A stretch of 64,000 bases of DNA, from NCBI RefSeq assembly GCF_030730925.1, contig NZ_JAVAMB010000010.1:124001-188000 (forward strand), written 5' to 3'. The translations under genes were made by a program, and so were the position numbers. The DNA is from Flavobacterium sp. DG2-3. Lineage in GTDB: Bacteria > Bacteroidota > Bacteroidia > Flavobacteriales > Flavobacteriaceae. Shown here one piece after another: positions 28,501-38,057 of this stretch (position 1 is the first letter of the stretch; each line of letters starts with the position of its first letter). The notes below the pieces were generated by a model. That model saw only the letters and a program-made list of their open reading frames with translations. It was not told where the DNA came from and did not search any database.

Positions 28501-29931
28501 ATGCTATTAAAAAAATTACAGCTAAAAACAATTGATTTCAAGTTTGCACTACCAATTTGTTTTTTTCTTTTTTTTACTCCAATTATCTCAGCGCAAGAAA
28601 TTATTCCTGATGTTGTTGCTCAAAAACCAGTAGAAACTCCTTCTGGCGGAAAATTGAAAATTGACGGAATTATTGCGACAGTTGGAGATTACATCGTTTT
28701 AGATTCTGATATCGATAAAGGATTTTTGGAAATTACTGCACAAGGCGGATCTATTAAAGATATTACAAGATGCCAAATGCTTGGTAAACTTCTAGAAGAT
28801 AAATTATACGCACATCAAGCCATTCAGGATAGTATTATTGTGAGTGATGCCGAAGTTAGAGGTATGATGGAAGATCGTCTTAACTATATGACGCAGCAAG
28901 TTGGTGATATCAATAAAGTAGTAGAATACTATAAAAAAAGTTCTGTAGAAGAATTTAAAACTTATTTTGCTGATATCTTAAAGGAGCAAAAGCTAGCTTC
29001 TGAAATGAGAGATAAGATTATTAAAGATGTTGAAATCACTCCAGAAGAAGTTCGTAATTTCTTTAAAAAAATACCAAAAGATGAATTGCCAACTTTTGGA
29101 GCTGAAATGGAAGTAGCACAAATTGTGGTAGAGCCTAAAATTTCTAAAGAAGACAAACAAAAAGTTATTGATAGATTAAATGCTATAAGAAAAGATGTTC
29201 TTGAAGGTTCTAGTTTTGCAACAAAAGCAGTTTTGTATTCTCAAGATCCAGGATCTTCGCCAAACGGAGGTTATTATAAAATGACAAGAAAAACTCCTTT
29301 TGTAAAAGAGTTTAAAGATGTTGCTTTTAGTTTGCAGGCAGGTGAGGTTTCAGAACCATTTGAAACTACTTTCGGATACCATATTATTATGGTAGAAAAA
29401 ATTAAAGGGCAAGAAGTAGAGCTTCGTCATATTTTGATTGCTCCGACAGTTTCTGAGGCGGCTTTAAAAGAAGCTAAAGAGAGAATTACCAATATTAGGA
29501 ATAAGATAGTTAACAAAGAGATTACTTTTGCTGAAGCAGCAAGAACAGAGTCTGACGAAAAAGAAACTAGAGCAAACGGAGGAACATTGGTTAATCCTAC
29601 AACTCAAGATACTCGATTCGAATTGACTAAAATGGATCCGACTTTGTATAGCCAGGTTTCAAATTTAAAAGGAGACGAAATTTCTCAGCCACTTTTAAAT
29701 ACAGATGATAAAGGCAAAAAAACATATAAGTTAATTACCGTTACAAACAGAATTGACGAACATACTGCAGACTACGCTAAAGATTATACTAAGATTAAAG
29801 AATTAGCATTAAAAGAAAAGCAGATTAACGCAATTGCAAAATGGTTTGATACTAAGATTAAAGATACTTACATCAAAATTATTGGAGAATATAAAGACTG
29901 TACTTTTGCAAACAATTGGTTGAAAAAATAA
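28501..29931 (+). CDS. SurA-type periplasmic peptidyl-prolyl isomerase (two parvulin domains)
   Basis: The 476-residue protein starts with a Sec signal peptide (FALPICFFLFFTPIISAQ) followed by a SurA-N-like helical region (GIIATVGDYIVLDSDIDKGF, YAHQAIQDSIIVSDAEVRGMMEDRL). Two PpiC/parvulin domains follow: one with YSQDPGSSPNGGYYKMTRKTPFVKEFKDVAFSLQAGEVSEPF ending FGYHIIMVE, a second with EVELRHILIAP and EADE-like ESDEKETRANGG. It should chaperone outer-membrane proteins in the periplasm. It is followed by a terminator and a MoxR gene. Confidence 0.88.
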   Translation: MLLKKLQLKTIDFKFALPICFFLFFTPIISAQEIIPDVVAQKPVETPSGGKLKIDGIIATVGDYIVLDSDIDKGFLEITAQGGSIKDITRCQMLGKLLEDKLYAHQAIQDSIIVSDAEVRGMMEDRLNYMTQQVGDINKVVEYYKKSSVEEFKTYFADILKEQKLASEMRDKIIKDVEITPEEVRNFFKKIPKDELPTFGAEMEVAQIVVEPKISKEDKQKVIDRLNAIRKDVLEGSSFATKAVLYSQDPGSSPNGGYYKMTRKTPFVKEFKDVAFSLQAGEVSEPFETTFGYHIIMVEKIKGQEVELRHILIAPTVSEAALKEAKERITNIRNKIVNKEITFAEAARTESDEKETRANGGTLVNPTTQDTRFELTKMDPTLYSQVSNLKGDEISQPLLNTDDKGKKTYKLITVTNRIDEHTADYAKDYTKIKELALKEKQINAIAKWFDTKIKDTYIKIIGEYKDCTFANNWLKK

Positions 29932-29947
29932 GTTTTAATAAATAAAT

Positions 29948-29989
29948 AAAAAGAGTTAGTTTTATGAATTCATAGAATTAACTCTTTTT
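29948..29989 (+). terminator. Intrinsic terminator after the PPIase gene
   Basis: AAAAAGAGTTA (29948-29958) pairs with TAACTCTTTTT (29979-29989), the second arm ending in a T-run. moxR starts 20 bp further on, so its expression needs read-through or a promoter inside this stretch. Confidence 0.7.
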
Positions 29990-30009
29990 AATTTTAAATA
30001 CATTCATAA

Positions 30010-30963
30010 ATGTCTGACGTAACAGCAATTCACAATTTAGTTCAAAAAAGAAACGAATTAAAAAAAGAAATAGCGAAAATCATTGTAGGGCAGGACGCCG
30101 TTGTAGATCAAATTTTACTTTGTATATTTTCTGGAGGACACGCACTTTTAATTGGAGTTCCAGGTTTGGCAAAAACCTTAATGATAAATACTTTGTCTCA
30201 GGCTTTGGGGCTAGATTTTAAAAGAATTCAGTTTACACCAGATTTAATGCCTTCTGATATTTTAGGAAGTGAAATTTTGGATGAAAATAGAAATTTCAAA
30301 TTCATTAAAGGGCCAATTTTTTCTAATATTATTTTGGCTGACGAGATCAACAGAACACCGCCAAAAACGCAAGCAGCTTTGTTGGAAGCCATGCAGGAAA
30401 GATCGGTTACGATTGCGGGACAACATCATAAATTAGATTTGCCTTATTTTGTTTTAGCAACTCAGAACCCAATTGAGCAAGAAGGAACTTATCCGTTGCC
30501 AGAAGCGCAATTGGATCGTTTTATGTTTGCTATTAAATTAGAATATCCAACTTTTGAAGAAGAAGTTCAAGTAGTAAAACGAACAACTTCTGATGTTAAA
30601 ACAGAGATTAATCCTTTGTTTAGTGCGCAAGAAATTATCGATTTTCAGCATTTAATTCGCAGAATTCCTGTCGCAGATAATGTTATCGAATATGCGGTGA
30701 CTTTAGTAAGTAAAACGCGTCCAGATAATAGTTTAACTACAGATTTTGTGAAAAACTATTTGGATTGGGGAGCAGGACCAAGAGCTTCGCAGAATTTAAT
30801 TTTGGCAGCAAAAGCACACGCGGCTTTTAATGGGAAATTTTCGCCAGATATTGAAGATGTTCAAGCCGTTGCAACGGGTATTTTGAGACATAGAATTATT
30901 AAAAATTACAAAGCAGATGCTGAAGGAATAACGGAAGAAGTTATTATTAAAAAATTAATGTAA
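30010..30963 (+). CDS. MoxR-family AAA+ ATPase
   Basis: The 317-residue protein has the MoxR ATPase core: Walker A GVPGLAKT, Walker B ILADEINRTPPKTQAALLEAMQERSVTI and sensor LATQNPIEQEGTYPLPEAQLDRF. MoxR ATPases act as chaperones, usually with VWA-domain partners. In many Bacteroidota a batABCD-type cluster lies next to moxR, but here the next gene is acnB after a 377-bp gap, so the partner is elsewhere or absent. A terminator follows the stop codon directly. Confidence 0.92.
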   Translation: MSDVTAIHNLVQKRNELKKEIAKIIVGQDAVVDQILLCIFSGGHALLIGVPGLAKTLMINTLSQALGLDFKRIQFTPDLMPSDILGSEILDENRNFKFIKGPIFSNIILADEINRTPPKTQAALLEAMQERSVTIAGQHHKLDLPYFVLATQNPIEQEGTYPLPEAQLDRFMFAIKLEYPTFEEEVQVVKRTTSDVKTEINPLFSAQEIIDFQHLIRRIPVADNVIEYAVTLVSKTRPDNSLTTDFVKNYLDWGAGPRASQNLILAAKAHAAFNGKFSPDIEDVQAVATGILRHRIIKNYKADAEGITEEVIIKKLM

Positions 30964-30985
30964 AATTTAAAAATATTTTTATATA

Positions 30986-31016
30986 AATCCTGATAATTTA
31001 TTGTCAGGATTTTTTG
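30986..31016 (+). terminator. Intrinsic terminator after moxR
   Basis: AATCCTGA (30986-30993) pairs with TCAGGATT (31004-31011), followed by TTTTTG. The gap to 31340 is otherwise AT-rich with no ORF, apart from the acnB promoter at 31308-31315. Confidence 0.7.
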
Positions 31017-31307
31017 TTTTTAGAAGTTAGAAAAACCTTTCTCAACGACGTTTAAAATCTTAACTATAACGTTATAATTACTTATTTAGAAAGATTCTTA
31101 GCTAAAATAGAGGTAAAAACTTACTTGCATTATAACATAGAATTTCGACTTTGTTAAAGAAAAGATTTTTAAATGTTAATAATTCATTATTTTAATATTA
31201 AATTGATTTATTGATAAAAACAAGCAGTGAAAATCGTTTTTTAGCAATAATAATTTTTGAAAACGCTAGTTCTATTAAATTTTTTTTAATTATCGTCTTT
31301 AATGCTT

Positions 31308-31315
31308 AAATTTGC
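31308..31315 (+). promoter_or_regulatory. -7 box of acnB
   Basis: TAAATTTG matches TAnnTTTG and lies 25 bp before the acnB ATG. A well-spaced TTG is not seen. Confidence 0.5.
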
Positions 31316-31340
31316 CTCAAAAAAATAAATCCGCTTTATT

Positions 31341-34112
31341 ATGAATATTTATCAGGATTACATTCAAGAAATTGAAGAAAGAAAAAATCAAGGGTTACAC
31401 CCAAAACCAATTGATGGAGCTGAGTTATTAAGCGAAATCATTGCCCAAATTAAAGATGTTGATAACGCACACCGCGAAGACTCTCTTAAGTTTTTTATTT
31501 ACAATACTTTACCTGGTACGACAAGTGCTGCAGGTGAAAAAGCAAAATTTTTAAAAGAAATTATTTTAGGTGAATCTTTAGTAAAAGAGATTACTCCTGA
31601 TTTTGCTTTTGAATTATTATCGCACATGAAAGGTGGGCCTTCAATCGAGGTTTTGCTAGATTTAGCTTTAGGTAATGATGTAGCTATTGCACAAGAAGCG
31701 GCGAAAGTACTTAAAACACAAGTTTTCCTTTATGATGCAGATACAGATCGTTTGAAGGAAGCATATAAAAATGGAAGTGTAATTGCTAAAGATATTTTAG
31801 AAAGCTATGCAAAAGCTGAATTCTTTACTAAGCTTCCAGAAGTTGCAGAAGAAATTAAAGTAGTGACTTTTATTGCTGGAGAAGGTGATATTTCTACAGA
31901 TTTATTATCTCCAGGAAACCAAGCTCACTCACGTTCAGATCGTGAGCTTCACGGTAAATGTATGATCACGCCAGAAGCACAAGCAGAAATTCAAGCTTTA
32001 CAGGCAAAACATCCAGACGCAAGCGTGATGTTAATTGCTGAAAAAGGTACAATGGGTGTTGGTTCTTCTAGAATGTCAGGTGTAAACAACGTGGCGCTTT
32101 GGACTGGTAAACAAGCAAGTAAATATGTTCCGTTTGTAAATATTGCTCCAATTGTTGGAGGTACAAATGGTATTTCTCCAATATTCCTTACAACGGTTGA
32201 CGTTACAGGAGGTATTGGTGTTGACCTTAAAAACTGGGTTAAAAAAACGGACGCAGAAGGAAATGTTATTCGTAACGAAAATGACGAACCAATCCTTGAG
32301 CAAACGTATTCTGTTGCTACAGGAACAGTTCTTACAATTAATACAAAAACAAAAAAACTATACAACGGTGATCAAGAATTGATTGACATGTCTAAGTCAT
32401 TCACTCCGCAAAAAATGGAATTCATTAAAGCTGGAGGATCTTACGCTATTGTATTTGGAAAAAAATTACAGACATTCGCAGCAAAAGTTTTAGATATTGA
32501 AGCTCCGCTAGTATTTGCTCCATCAAAAGAAATTTCTATTGAAGGACAAGGACTTACTGCGGTAGAGAAAATCTTCAATAAAAATGCTGTTGGTATCACT
32601 CCAGGAAAAGTTTTACATGCTGGTTCAGACGTTCGTGTAGAAGTAAACATTGTAGGTTCTCAAGATACTACAGGTTTAATGACTGCTCAAGAATTAGAGT
32701 CTATGGCAGCTACAGTAATTTCTCCAATTGTTGACGGTGCTTACCAGTCAGGATGTCACACAGCTTCTGTATGGGATAAAAAAGCGCAGGCTAATATTCC
32801 TAAATTGATGAAATTCATGAACAACTTTGGTTTGATCACGGCTCGTGACCCTAAAGGTGTTTACCACTCAATGACAGACGTTATCCATAAAGTACTTAAT
32901 GATATTACTATCGACGAATGGGCAATCATTATTGGTGGTGACTCTCATACAAGAATGTCAAAAGGTGTTGCTTTTGGTGCTGACTCTGGAACTGTTGCAC
33001 TTGCATTGGCTACTGGAGAAGCTTCTATGCCAATTCCAGAATCTGTAAAAGTAACTTTTAAAGGTGACATGAAAGGGTATATGGATTTCCGTGATGTGGT
33101 TCACGCTACACAAGCGCAAATGTTACATCAGTTTGGTGGAGAAAACGTATTCCAAGGTAGAATTATCGAGGTTCATATCGGAACTCTTACTGCTGACCAA
33201 GCGTTTACCTTTACAGACTGGACTGCAGAAATGAAAGCAAAAGCTTCTATCTGTATTTCTGAAGATGATACTTTGATCGAATCATTGGAAATTGCTAAAG
33301 GCAGAATCCAAATCATGATCGAAAAAGGAATGGATAACGAAAGACAAGTTCTTCAAGGATTAATCAATAAAGCAGACAAACGTATTGCTGAAATTAAATC
33401 TGCAGAAAAACCAGCTTTAACTCCAGACGCAAACGCTAAATATTATGCTGAAGTTGTAGTTGACTTAGATCAGATTGCTGAGCCAATGATTGCTGACCCA
33501 GACGTTAATAATATTGATGTTTCTAAAAGATATACTCACGATACTATTAGACCATTATCTTTCTACGGTGGAGTGAAAAAAGTAGATCTTGGATTTATCG
33601 GCTCTTGTATGGTTCACAAAGGAGATATGAAAATCCTTGCGCAAATGTTGAAAAACGTTGAAGCTCAAAATGGTAAAGTTCAATTTAATGCGCCGCTTGT
33701 AGTAGCGCCACCAACTTATAACATTGTTGATGAGCTTAAAGCTGAAGGTGATTGGGCAGTTTTACAAAAATACTCTGGTTTCGAATTTAATGATGATGCT
33801 CCAAAAGGTGCAGCACGTACAGAATACGAAAACATGCTTTACTTAGAGCGTCCAGGATGTAACCTTTGTATGGGTAACCAAGAAAAAGCAGCTAAAGGAG
33901 ATACTGTAATGGCAACTTCTACGCGTCTTTTCCAAGGTAGAGTTGTAGAAGATACAGAAGGTAAAAAAGGAGAATCATTGCTTTCTTCTACGCCAGTTGT
34001 GGTTCTTTCTACAATTTTAGGTAGAACTCCAACTATGGAAGAATACACTGCTGCGGTAGATGGTATCAACTTAACTAAGTTCGCACCTTCTAACAAACAA
34101 TTAGTTATGTAA
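31341..34112 (+). CDS. acnB: Aconitate hydratase B
   Basis: The 923-residue protein is the AcnB form, which has the swivel domain placed before the catalytic part. The Fe-S ligand cysteines are visible as GSCMVHKGD and CNLCMGNQEKA. It interconverts citrate and isocitrate in the TCA cycle, and in some bacteria AcnB also acts as an iron- or stress-sensing RNA-binding protein. It is flanked by a -7 box upstream and a strong terminator downstream, so it is transcribed alone. The next gene is a second, unrelated aconitase. Confidence 0.96.
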   Translation: MNIYQDYIQEIEERKNQGLHPKPIDGAELLSEIIAQIKDVDNAHREDSLKFFIYNTLPGTTSAAGEKAKFLKEIILGESLVKEITPDFAFELLSHMKGGPSIEVLLDLALGNDVAIAQEAAKVLKTQVFLYDADTDRLKEAYKNGSVIAKDILESYAKAEFFTKLPEVAEEIKVVTFIAGEGDISTDLLSPGNQAHSRSDRELHGKCMITPEAQAEIQALQAKHPDASVMLIAEKGTMGVGSSRMSGVNNVALWTGKQASKYVPFVNIAPIVGGTNGISPIFLTTVDVTGGIGVDLKNWVKKTDAEGNVIRNENDEPILEQTYSVATGTVLTINTKTKKLYNGDQELIDMSKSFTPQKMEFIKAGGSYAIVFGKKLQTFAAKVLDIEAPLVFAPSKEISIEGQGLTAVEKIFNKNAVGITPGKVLHAGSDVRVEVNIVGSQDTTGLMTAQELESMAATVISPIVDGAYQSGCHTASVWDKKAQANIPKLMKFMNNFGLITARDPKGVYHSMTDVIHKVLNDITIDEWAIIIGGDSHTRMSKGVAFGADSGTVALALATGEASMPIPESVKVTFKGDMKGYMDFRDVVHATQAQMLHQFGGENVFQGRIIEVHIGTLTADQAFTFTDWTAEMKAKASICISEDDTLIESLEIAKGRIQIMIEKGMDNERQVLQGLINKADKRIAEIKSAEKPALTPDANAKYYAEVVVDLDQIAEPMIADPDVNNIDVSKRYTHDTIRPLSFYGGVKKVDLGFIGSCMVHKGDMKILAQMLKNVEAQNGKVQFNAPLVVAPPTYNIVDELKAEGDWAVLQKYSGFEFNDDAPKGAARTEYENMLYLERPGCNLCMGNQEKAAKGDTVMATSTRLFQGRVVEDTEGKKGESLLSSTPVVVLSTILGRTPTMEEYTAAVDGINLTKFAPSNKQLVM

Positions 34113-34138
34113 TCGATAGATTATTTAATAATATTTTC

Positions 34139-34169
34139 AAAGCCCGAGTCATAAAACTCGGGCTTTTTT
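34139..34169 (+). terminator. Intrinsic terminator between the two aconitase genes
   Basis: AAAGCCCGAGT (34139-34149) pairs with ACTCGGGCTTT (34156-34166), followed by more T. It separates acnB from the acnA-type gene. Confidence 0.85.
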
Positions 34170-34236
34170 AGTAATAATTACTCTATTTTTTGTAACTTGT
34201 CATGTTCAAAAAAGAATAATAAAAAACAAAAAATCT

Positions 34237-36501
34237 ATGGCTTTTGATATCGAAATGATTAAAAAAGTGTACGAAAACATGCCTGCGCGAGTTGATAAAG
34301 CGCGTGAAATTGTTGGACGTCCACTTACTTTAACAGAGAAAATTTTATACAATCACCTTTGGGACGGAAATCCGACAAAGGCATTTGGAAGAGGAGTTGA
34401 TTATGTTGATTTTGCGCCAGACCGCGTAGCTTGTCAAGATGCAACTGCACAAATGGCATTGTTACAGTTTATGCACGCTGGAAAATCTAAAGTGGCAGTT
34501 CCTACAACGGTTCACTGTGATCACTTGATTCAGGCAAAAGTAGATGCTGTAACCGATTTGGCTAGAGCAAAAACACAAAGCAATGAAGTTTTCGACTTCT
34601 TGTCTTCTGTTTCTAATAAATACGGAATCGGTTTCTGGAAACCGGGAGCTGGAATTATTCACCAAGTTGTACTTGAAAATTATGCTTTCCCAGGTGGAAT
34701 GATGATTGGTACAGACTCTCATACTGTAAATGCAGGAGGTTTAGGAATGGTTGCAATTGGTGTTGGTGGAGCAGATGCTGTAGATGTTATGTCAGGAATG
34801 GCATGGGAGCTTAAATTTCCTAAACTTATCGGAGTTAAATTAACTGGAAAATTATCTGGATGGACAGCTCCAAAAGACGTTATTCTTAAAGTTGCGGGTA
34901 TTTTGACTGTAAAAGGTGGTACTGGAGCAATTGTAGAATATTTTGGAGAAGGTGCTACGGCAATGTCTTGTACTGGTAAAGGAACTATTTGCAACATGGG
35001 AGCTGAAATTGGGGCTACAACTTCAACTTTTGGTTACGATGATTCAATGGGCCGTTACCTTCGTTCTACGAACAGAGCTGATGTGGCTGATGCTGCTGAT
35101 AAAATTGCTTCTTATTTAACAGGAGATGCAGAGGTATACGCAAATCCGCACGAATATTTTGACCAAGTTATCGAAATTAATTTGTCTGAATTAGAGCCAC
35201 ATTTAAATGGGCCTTTTACACCAGATTTAGCTACTCCAATTTCTAAAATGAAAGAAGAAGCAATCAAAAACAATTGGCCATTACAAATTCAGGTTGGTCT
35301 AATTGGTTCTTGTACGAACTCTTCTTACGAAGATATTTCACGTGCAGCTTCATTGGCAAGACAAGTTGCTGATAAAAATTTAAAAACAAAATCACAGTTT
35401 ACAATTACTCCAGGTTCTGAGGTGGTTCGTTCTACTATTGAAAGAGACGGATTTATTGATACTTTTCATAAAATCGGAGCAACTGTTTTTGCTAATGCCT
35501 GCGGACCATGTATTGGTATGTGGGATAGAGAAGGAGCAGAAAAAGAAGAAAGAAATACAATTGTTCACTCTTTTAACCGAAACTTCTCAAAACGTGCAGA
35601 TGGTAATCCAAACACTTTAGCTTTTGTGGGTTCTCCAGAATTAGTAACCGCTTTAGCTATTGCAGGCGATTTGAGTTTTAATCCATTAACAGATACATTA
35701 ATCAATGAAGATGGAGAAGAAGTAAGACTTGATGCTCCAACTGGAGACGAGCTTCCTTCTAAAGGTTTCTATGCTGAAGACCCAGGATTTCAAGCTCCGG
35801 CTGCTGATGGTTCAGGAGTTCAAGTTGTCGTAAATCCTACTTCAGAACGTTTGCAGCTATTGGCTCCTTTTAATGCTTGGGATGGTAAAAATATTGCAGG
35901 TGCTAAATTGCTAATCAAAGCATTTGGAAAATGTACTACAGACCACATTTCTATGGCTGGGCCTTGGTTGCGTTTCCGCGGACACTTAGATAATATTTCA
36001 AACAATATGCTGATTGGGGCTGTTAATGCTTACAACCAAAAAACAAACTCTGTTAAAAATCAATTAACAGGTGAATACGATGCTGTTCCTGCTGTAGCTC
36101 GTGCATACAAAGCAGCTGGAGTTCCGTCTATTGTAGTTGGAGATCATAACTACGGAGAAGGTTCTTCTCGTGAGCATGCTGCCATGGAACCACGTTTCTT
36201 AGGAGTTAAAGCGGTATTGGTAAAATCTTTTGCGCGTATCCATGAAACCAACCTTAAGAAACAAGGTCTTTTAGGATTAACATTTGCAAACGAAGCTGAT
36301 TACGATAAAATTCAAGAAGATGACACTATCAATTTCTTAGATTTAACAGAATTTGCTCCAGGTAAGCCTTTAACATTAGAATTTGTTCACGCAGATGGTT
36401 CAAAAGATATTATCTTGGCAAACCATACATACAATGAAGGGCAGATTGGCTGGTTTGTTGCAGGTTCTGCATTAAACTTAATTGCTGCTGGAAAAGCTTA
36501 A
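34237..36501 (+). CDS. acnA: Aconitate hydratase, AcnA/mitochondrial type
   Basis: The 754-residue protein resembles the mitochondrial aconitase family, with the Fe-S ligand motifs [10 protein letters not shown] and [21 protein letters not shown]. The conserved [22 protein letters not shown] and [15 protein letters not shown] segments mark the swivel domain at the C-terminus. It carries out the same TCA step as AcnB. Both genes are separately terminated. Possession of two complete, different aconitases in tandem suggests distinct regulation or oxidant tolerance. Confidence 0.94.
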   Translation: MAFDIEMIKKVYENMPARVDKAREIVGRPLTLTEKILYNHLWDGNPTKAFGRGVDYVDFAPDRVACQDATAQMALLQFMHAGKSKVAVPTTVHCDHLIQAKVDAVTDLARAKTQSNEVFDFLSSVSNKYGIGFWKPGAGIIHQVVLENYAFPGGMMIGTDSHTVNAGGLGMVAIGVGGADAVDVMSGMAWELKFPKLIGVKLTGKLSGWTAPKDVILKVAGILTVKGGTGAIVEYFGEGATAMSCTGKGTICNMGAEIGATTSTFGYDDSMGRYLRSTNRADVADAADKIASYLTGDAEVYANPHEYFDQVIEINLSELEPHLNGPFTPDLATPISKMKEEAIKNNWPLQIQVGLIGSCTNSSYEDISRAASLARQVADKNLKTKSQFTITPGSEVVRSTIERDGFIDTFHKIGATVFANACGPCIGMWDREGAEKEERNTIVHSFNRNFSKRADGNPNTLAFVGSPELVTALAIAGDLSFNPLTDTLINEDGEEVRLDAPTGDELPSKGFYAEDPGFQAPAADGSGVQVVVNPTSERLQLLAPFNAWDGKNIAGAKLLIKAFGKCTTDHISMAGPWLRFRGHLDNISNNMLIGAVNAYNQKTNSVKNQLTGEYDAVPAVARAYKAAGVPSIVVGDHNYGEGSSREHAAMEPRFLGVKAVLVKSFARIHETNLKKQGLLGLTFANEADYDKIQEDDTINFLDLTEFAPGKPLTLEFVHADGSKDIILANHTYNEGQIGWFVAGSALNLIAAGKA

Positions 36502-36522
36502 TATTTAGATTTTATATATTAG

Positions 36523-36553
36523 AAAGCCCTGTGAAAACAGGGCTTTTTGTTTT
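36523..36553. terminator. Terminator after acnA
   Basis: AAAGCCCTGT (36523-36532) pairs with ACAGGGCTTT (36537-36546) and is followed by a T-rich run. The convergent Kelch gene ends 24 bp further on. Confidence 0.8.
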
Positions 36554-36576
36554 TGAAGAGTAATATATCTATGAGA

Positions 36577-37977
36577 TTAGTTTTTGTTTGCTACATTATC
36601 TTGTGATAAAACTCTAATTCGGTAAGGTTTAGTAGTCTCAAATTCATCAAGTGCGACGCTGTATACTTTTGATGAAGGAGATGTGTAGTAATTTGTAAAA
36701 TCATATCCTCCAATGATGTATAATTTATCATTAATAAAATGCATCGCAGTAGATTTTAGCTCAAGATCAATATAATATTCTTTAATTAATTTCGATTTTG
36801 TATTGTAAACGAATAGTTTTCCATCTTCAAACATATAAATAGTATCGTCATTGTATGTAACTGCGGGATTTTCAAGTCGACAAAGTAATGTTGCTTCGTG
36901 TTTCCAGCTTTCATTTGTTAAATCGAAACTCTGGATCTCAGAAAAACTTCTCTTGTCGGGATTGCCAATTATAAAAATCTTATCGCCAATTAAAACCCCT
37001 TGTACTTCTTGCGCTACTGGCATTTTTGCCAGCTCATACCATAAACCAGAAGTTAAATTGTATAAATGAACCTTGTCGGTAAAAGTTTTTACGCCCTTTA
37101 CAGTCGATTTTATTGAGCCACCCATAACGATAATATTATCTTTATAAGTGAAAGAAGCAAAGCTTACGGCTTTATGTGGATTGGTTTTGTCAATTGCAAG
37201 GGTATTGTTGTTAAAGTCGAAAACTTCAATTTCGTTATCTAGAAATTCATGTTTTTTATTGCCGAGAGGTGCTTTTTTTCCTCCTAAAACATAAAGTGTA
37301 TTATTGTAAAAATTGATATTATGATAAGCTCTCTTTTTAAATTTCTGATTTGATTTCTCCCATAAATCTGTTTTCGGATCATAAATTAACAGATCTTCCT
37401 TGTAGAAAGTTTTAGCTAAATCGCCTCCTATTTCTTGAAGGTATCTGTTTAAATAGGTAGGGTCGCTAAATCTAGTAGGGTCGCCACCAATATTTTTAGA
37501 TTTTATGGCGGTTAAAACATTCCATTGCTCGCTATTATCACCTCCAATAACATAAATTTTGCCATTTGCTACTGCAGAACCAAAAGCATAAATGCCGTGA
37601 TCTAAAGGCGAGAGTTTGGTGAAATCAAGTTTGGATTTTAATTTCGACCACCTATTGTCAATAATATTTACATTTTTTAAAGTTTCAATATCTTCTTCAA
37701 GAGAAACAATATAGTTTGATTTTATAAAATCTGTAACCGCAATTTTTGCTGTTATATAGCCAATATGAGAAACTTGAAGAGTGTCGTTTGGTTTTAATTT
37801 ATTGTTTAATGAAAATTCTCCCTTCTTATTGGTTAATGTTCCAATTTGAGTGCGTACTGCGTAGATATTTGCATCTTCTACAGGTAAATTACTGTTTTGA
37901 GATTTAACAATTCCACTTATTGTTTGTGCGTTTGCAATTAAAGGCAGTAAAATGGCAATGAAAAGTAGTTTTTTCAT
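36577..37977 (-). CDS. Secreted Kelch-repeat protein with carboxypeptidase-regulatory-like domain (paralogue 1)
   Basis: The 466-residue protein has a signal peptide (MKKLLFIAILLPLIANAQ). A CarboxypepD_reg-like beta-sandwich follows (ISGIVKSQNSNLPVEDANIYAV), with the 'DTLQVSHIGY' motif typical of TonB-linked proteins. From about 120 it has Kelch repeats (GKIYVIGG, NTLYVLGG, DNIIVMGG, DKIFIIG, DKLYIIGG), a beta-propeller fold. A longer frame starts at TTG 38019 but would place a non-signal leader before the ATG at 37977. It is a tandem duplicate of the gene at 38058-39437. Function is unknown. Confidence 0.85.
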   Translation of the reverse strand: MKKLLFIAILLPLIANAQTISGIVKSQNSNLPVEDANIYAVRTQIGTLTNKKGEFSLNNKLKPNDTLQVSHIGYITAKIAVTDFIKSNYIVSLEEDIETLKNVNIIDNRWSKLKSKLDFTKLSPLDHGIYAFGSAVANGKIYVIGGDNSEQWNVLTAIKSKNIGGDPTRFSDPTYLNRYLQEIGGDLAKTFYKEDLLIYDPKTDLWEKSNQKFKKRAYHNINFYNNTLYVLGGKKAPLGNKKHEFLDNEIEVFDFNNNTLAIDKTNPHKAVSFASFTYKDNIIVMGGSIKSTVKGVKTFTDKVHLYNLTSGLWYELAKMPVAQEVQGVLIGDKIFIIGNPDKRSFSEIQSFDLTNESWKHEATLLCRLENPAVTYNDDTIYMFEDGKLFVYNTKSKLIKEYYIDLELKSTAMHFINDKLYIIGGYDFTNYYTSPSSKVYSVALDEFETTKPYRIRVLSQDNVANKN

Positions 37978-38011
37978 AATAAAGAAATTTGGTTTTGGAT
38001 TCAATTCTTTA

Positions 38012-38046
38012 ATATTCAAAAAATGCCCGCATTAAAAGGCATTTTC
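38012..38046 (-). terminator. Terminator between the two Kelch genes
   Basis: On the minus strand AAATGCC (plus 38038-38044) pairs with GGCATTT (plus 38021-38027), followed by TTTTTTGA. It lies just after the stop of paralogue 2, so paralogue 1 may have its own promoter or rely on read-through. Confidence 0.6.
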
Positions 38047-38057
38047 TTGTATTAGCA

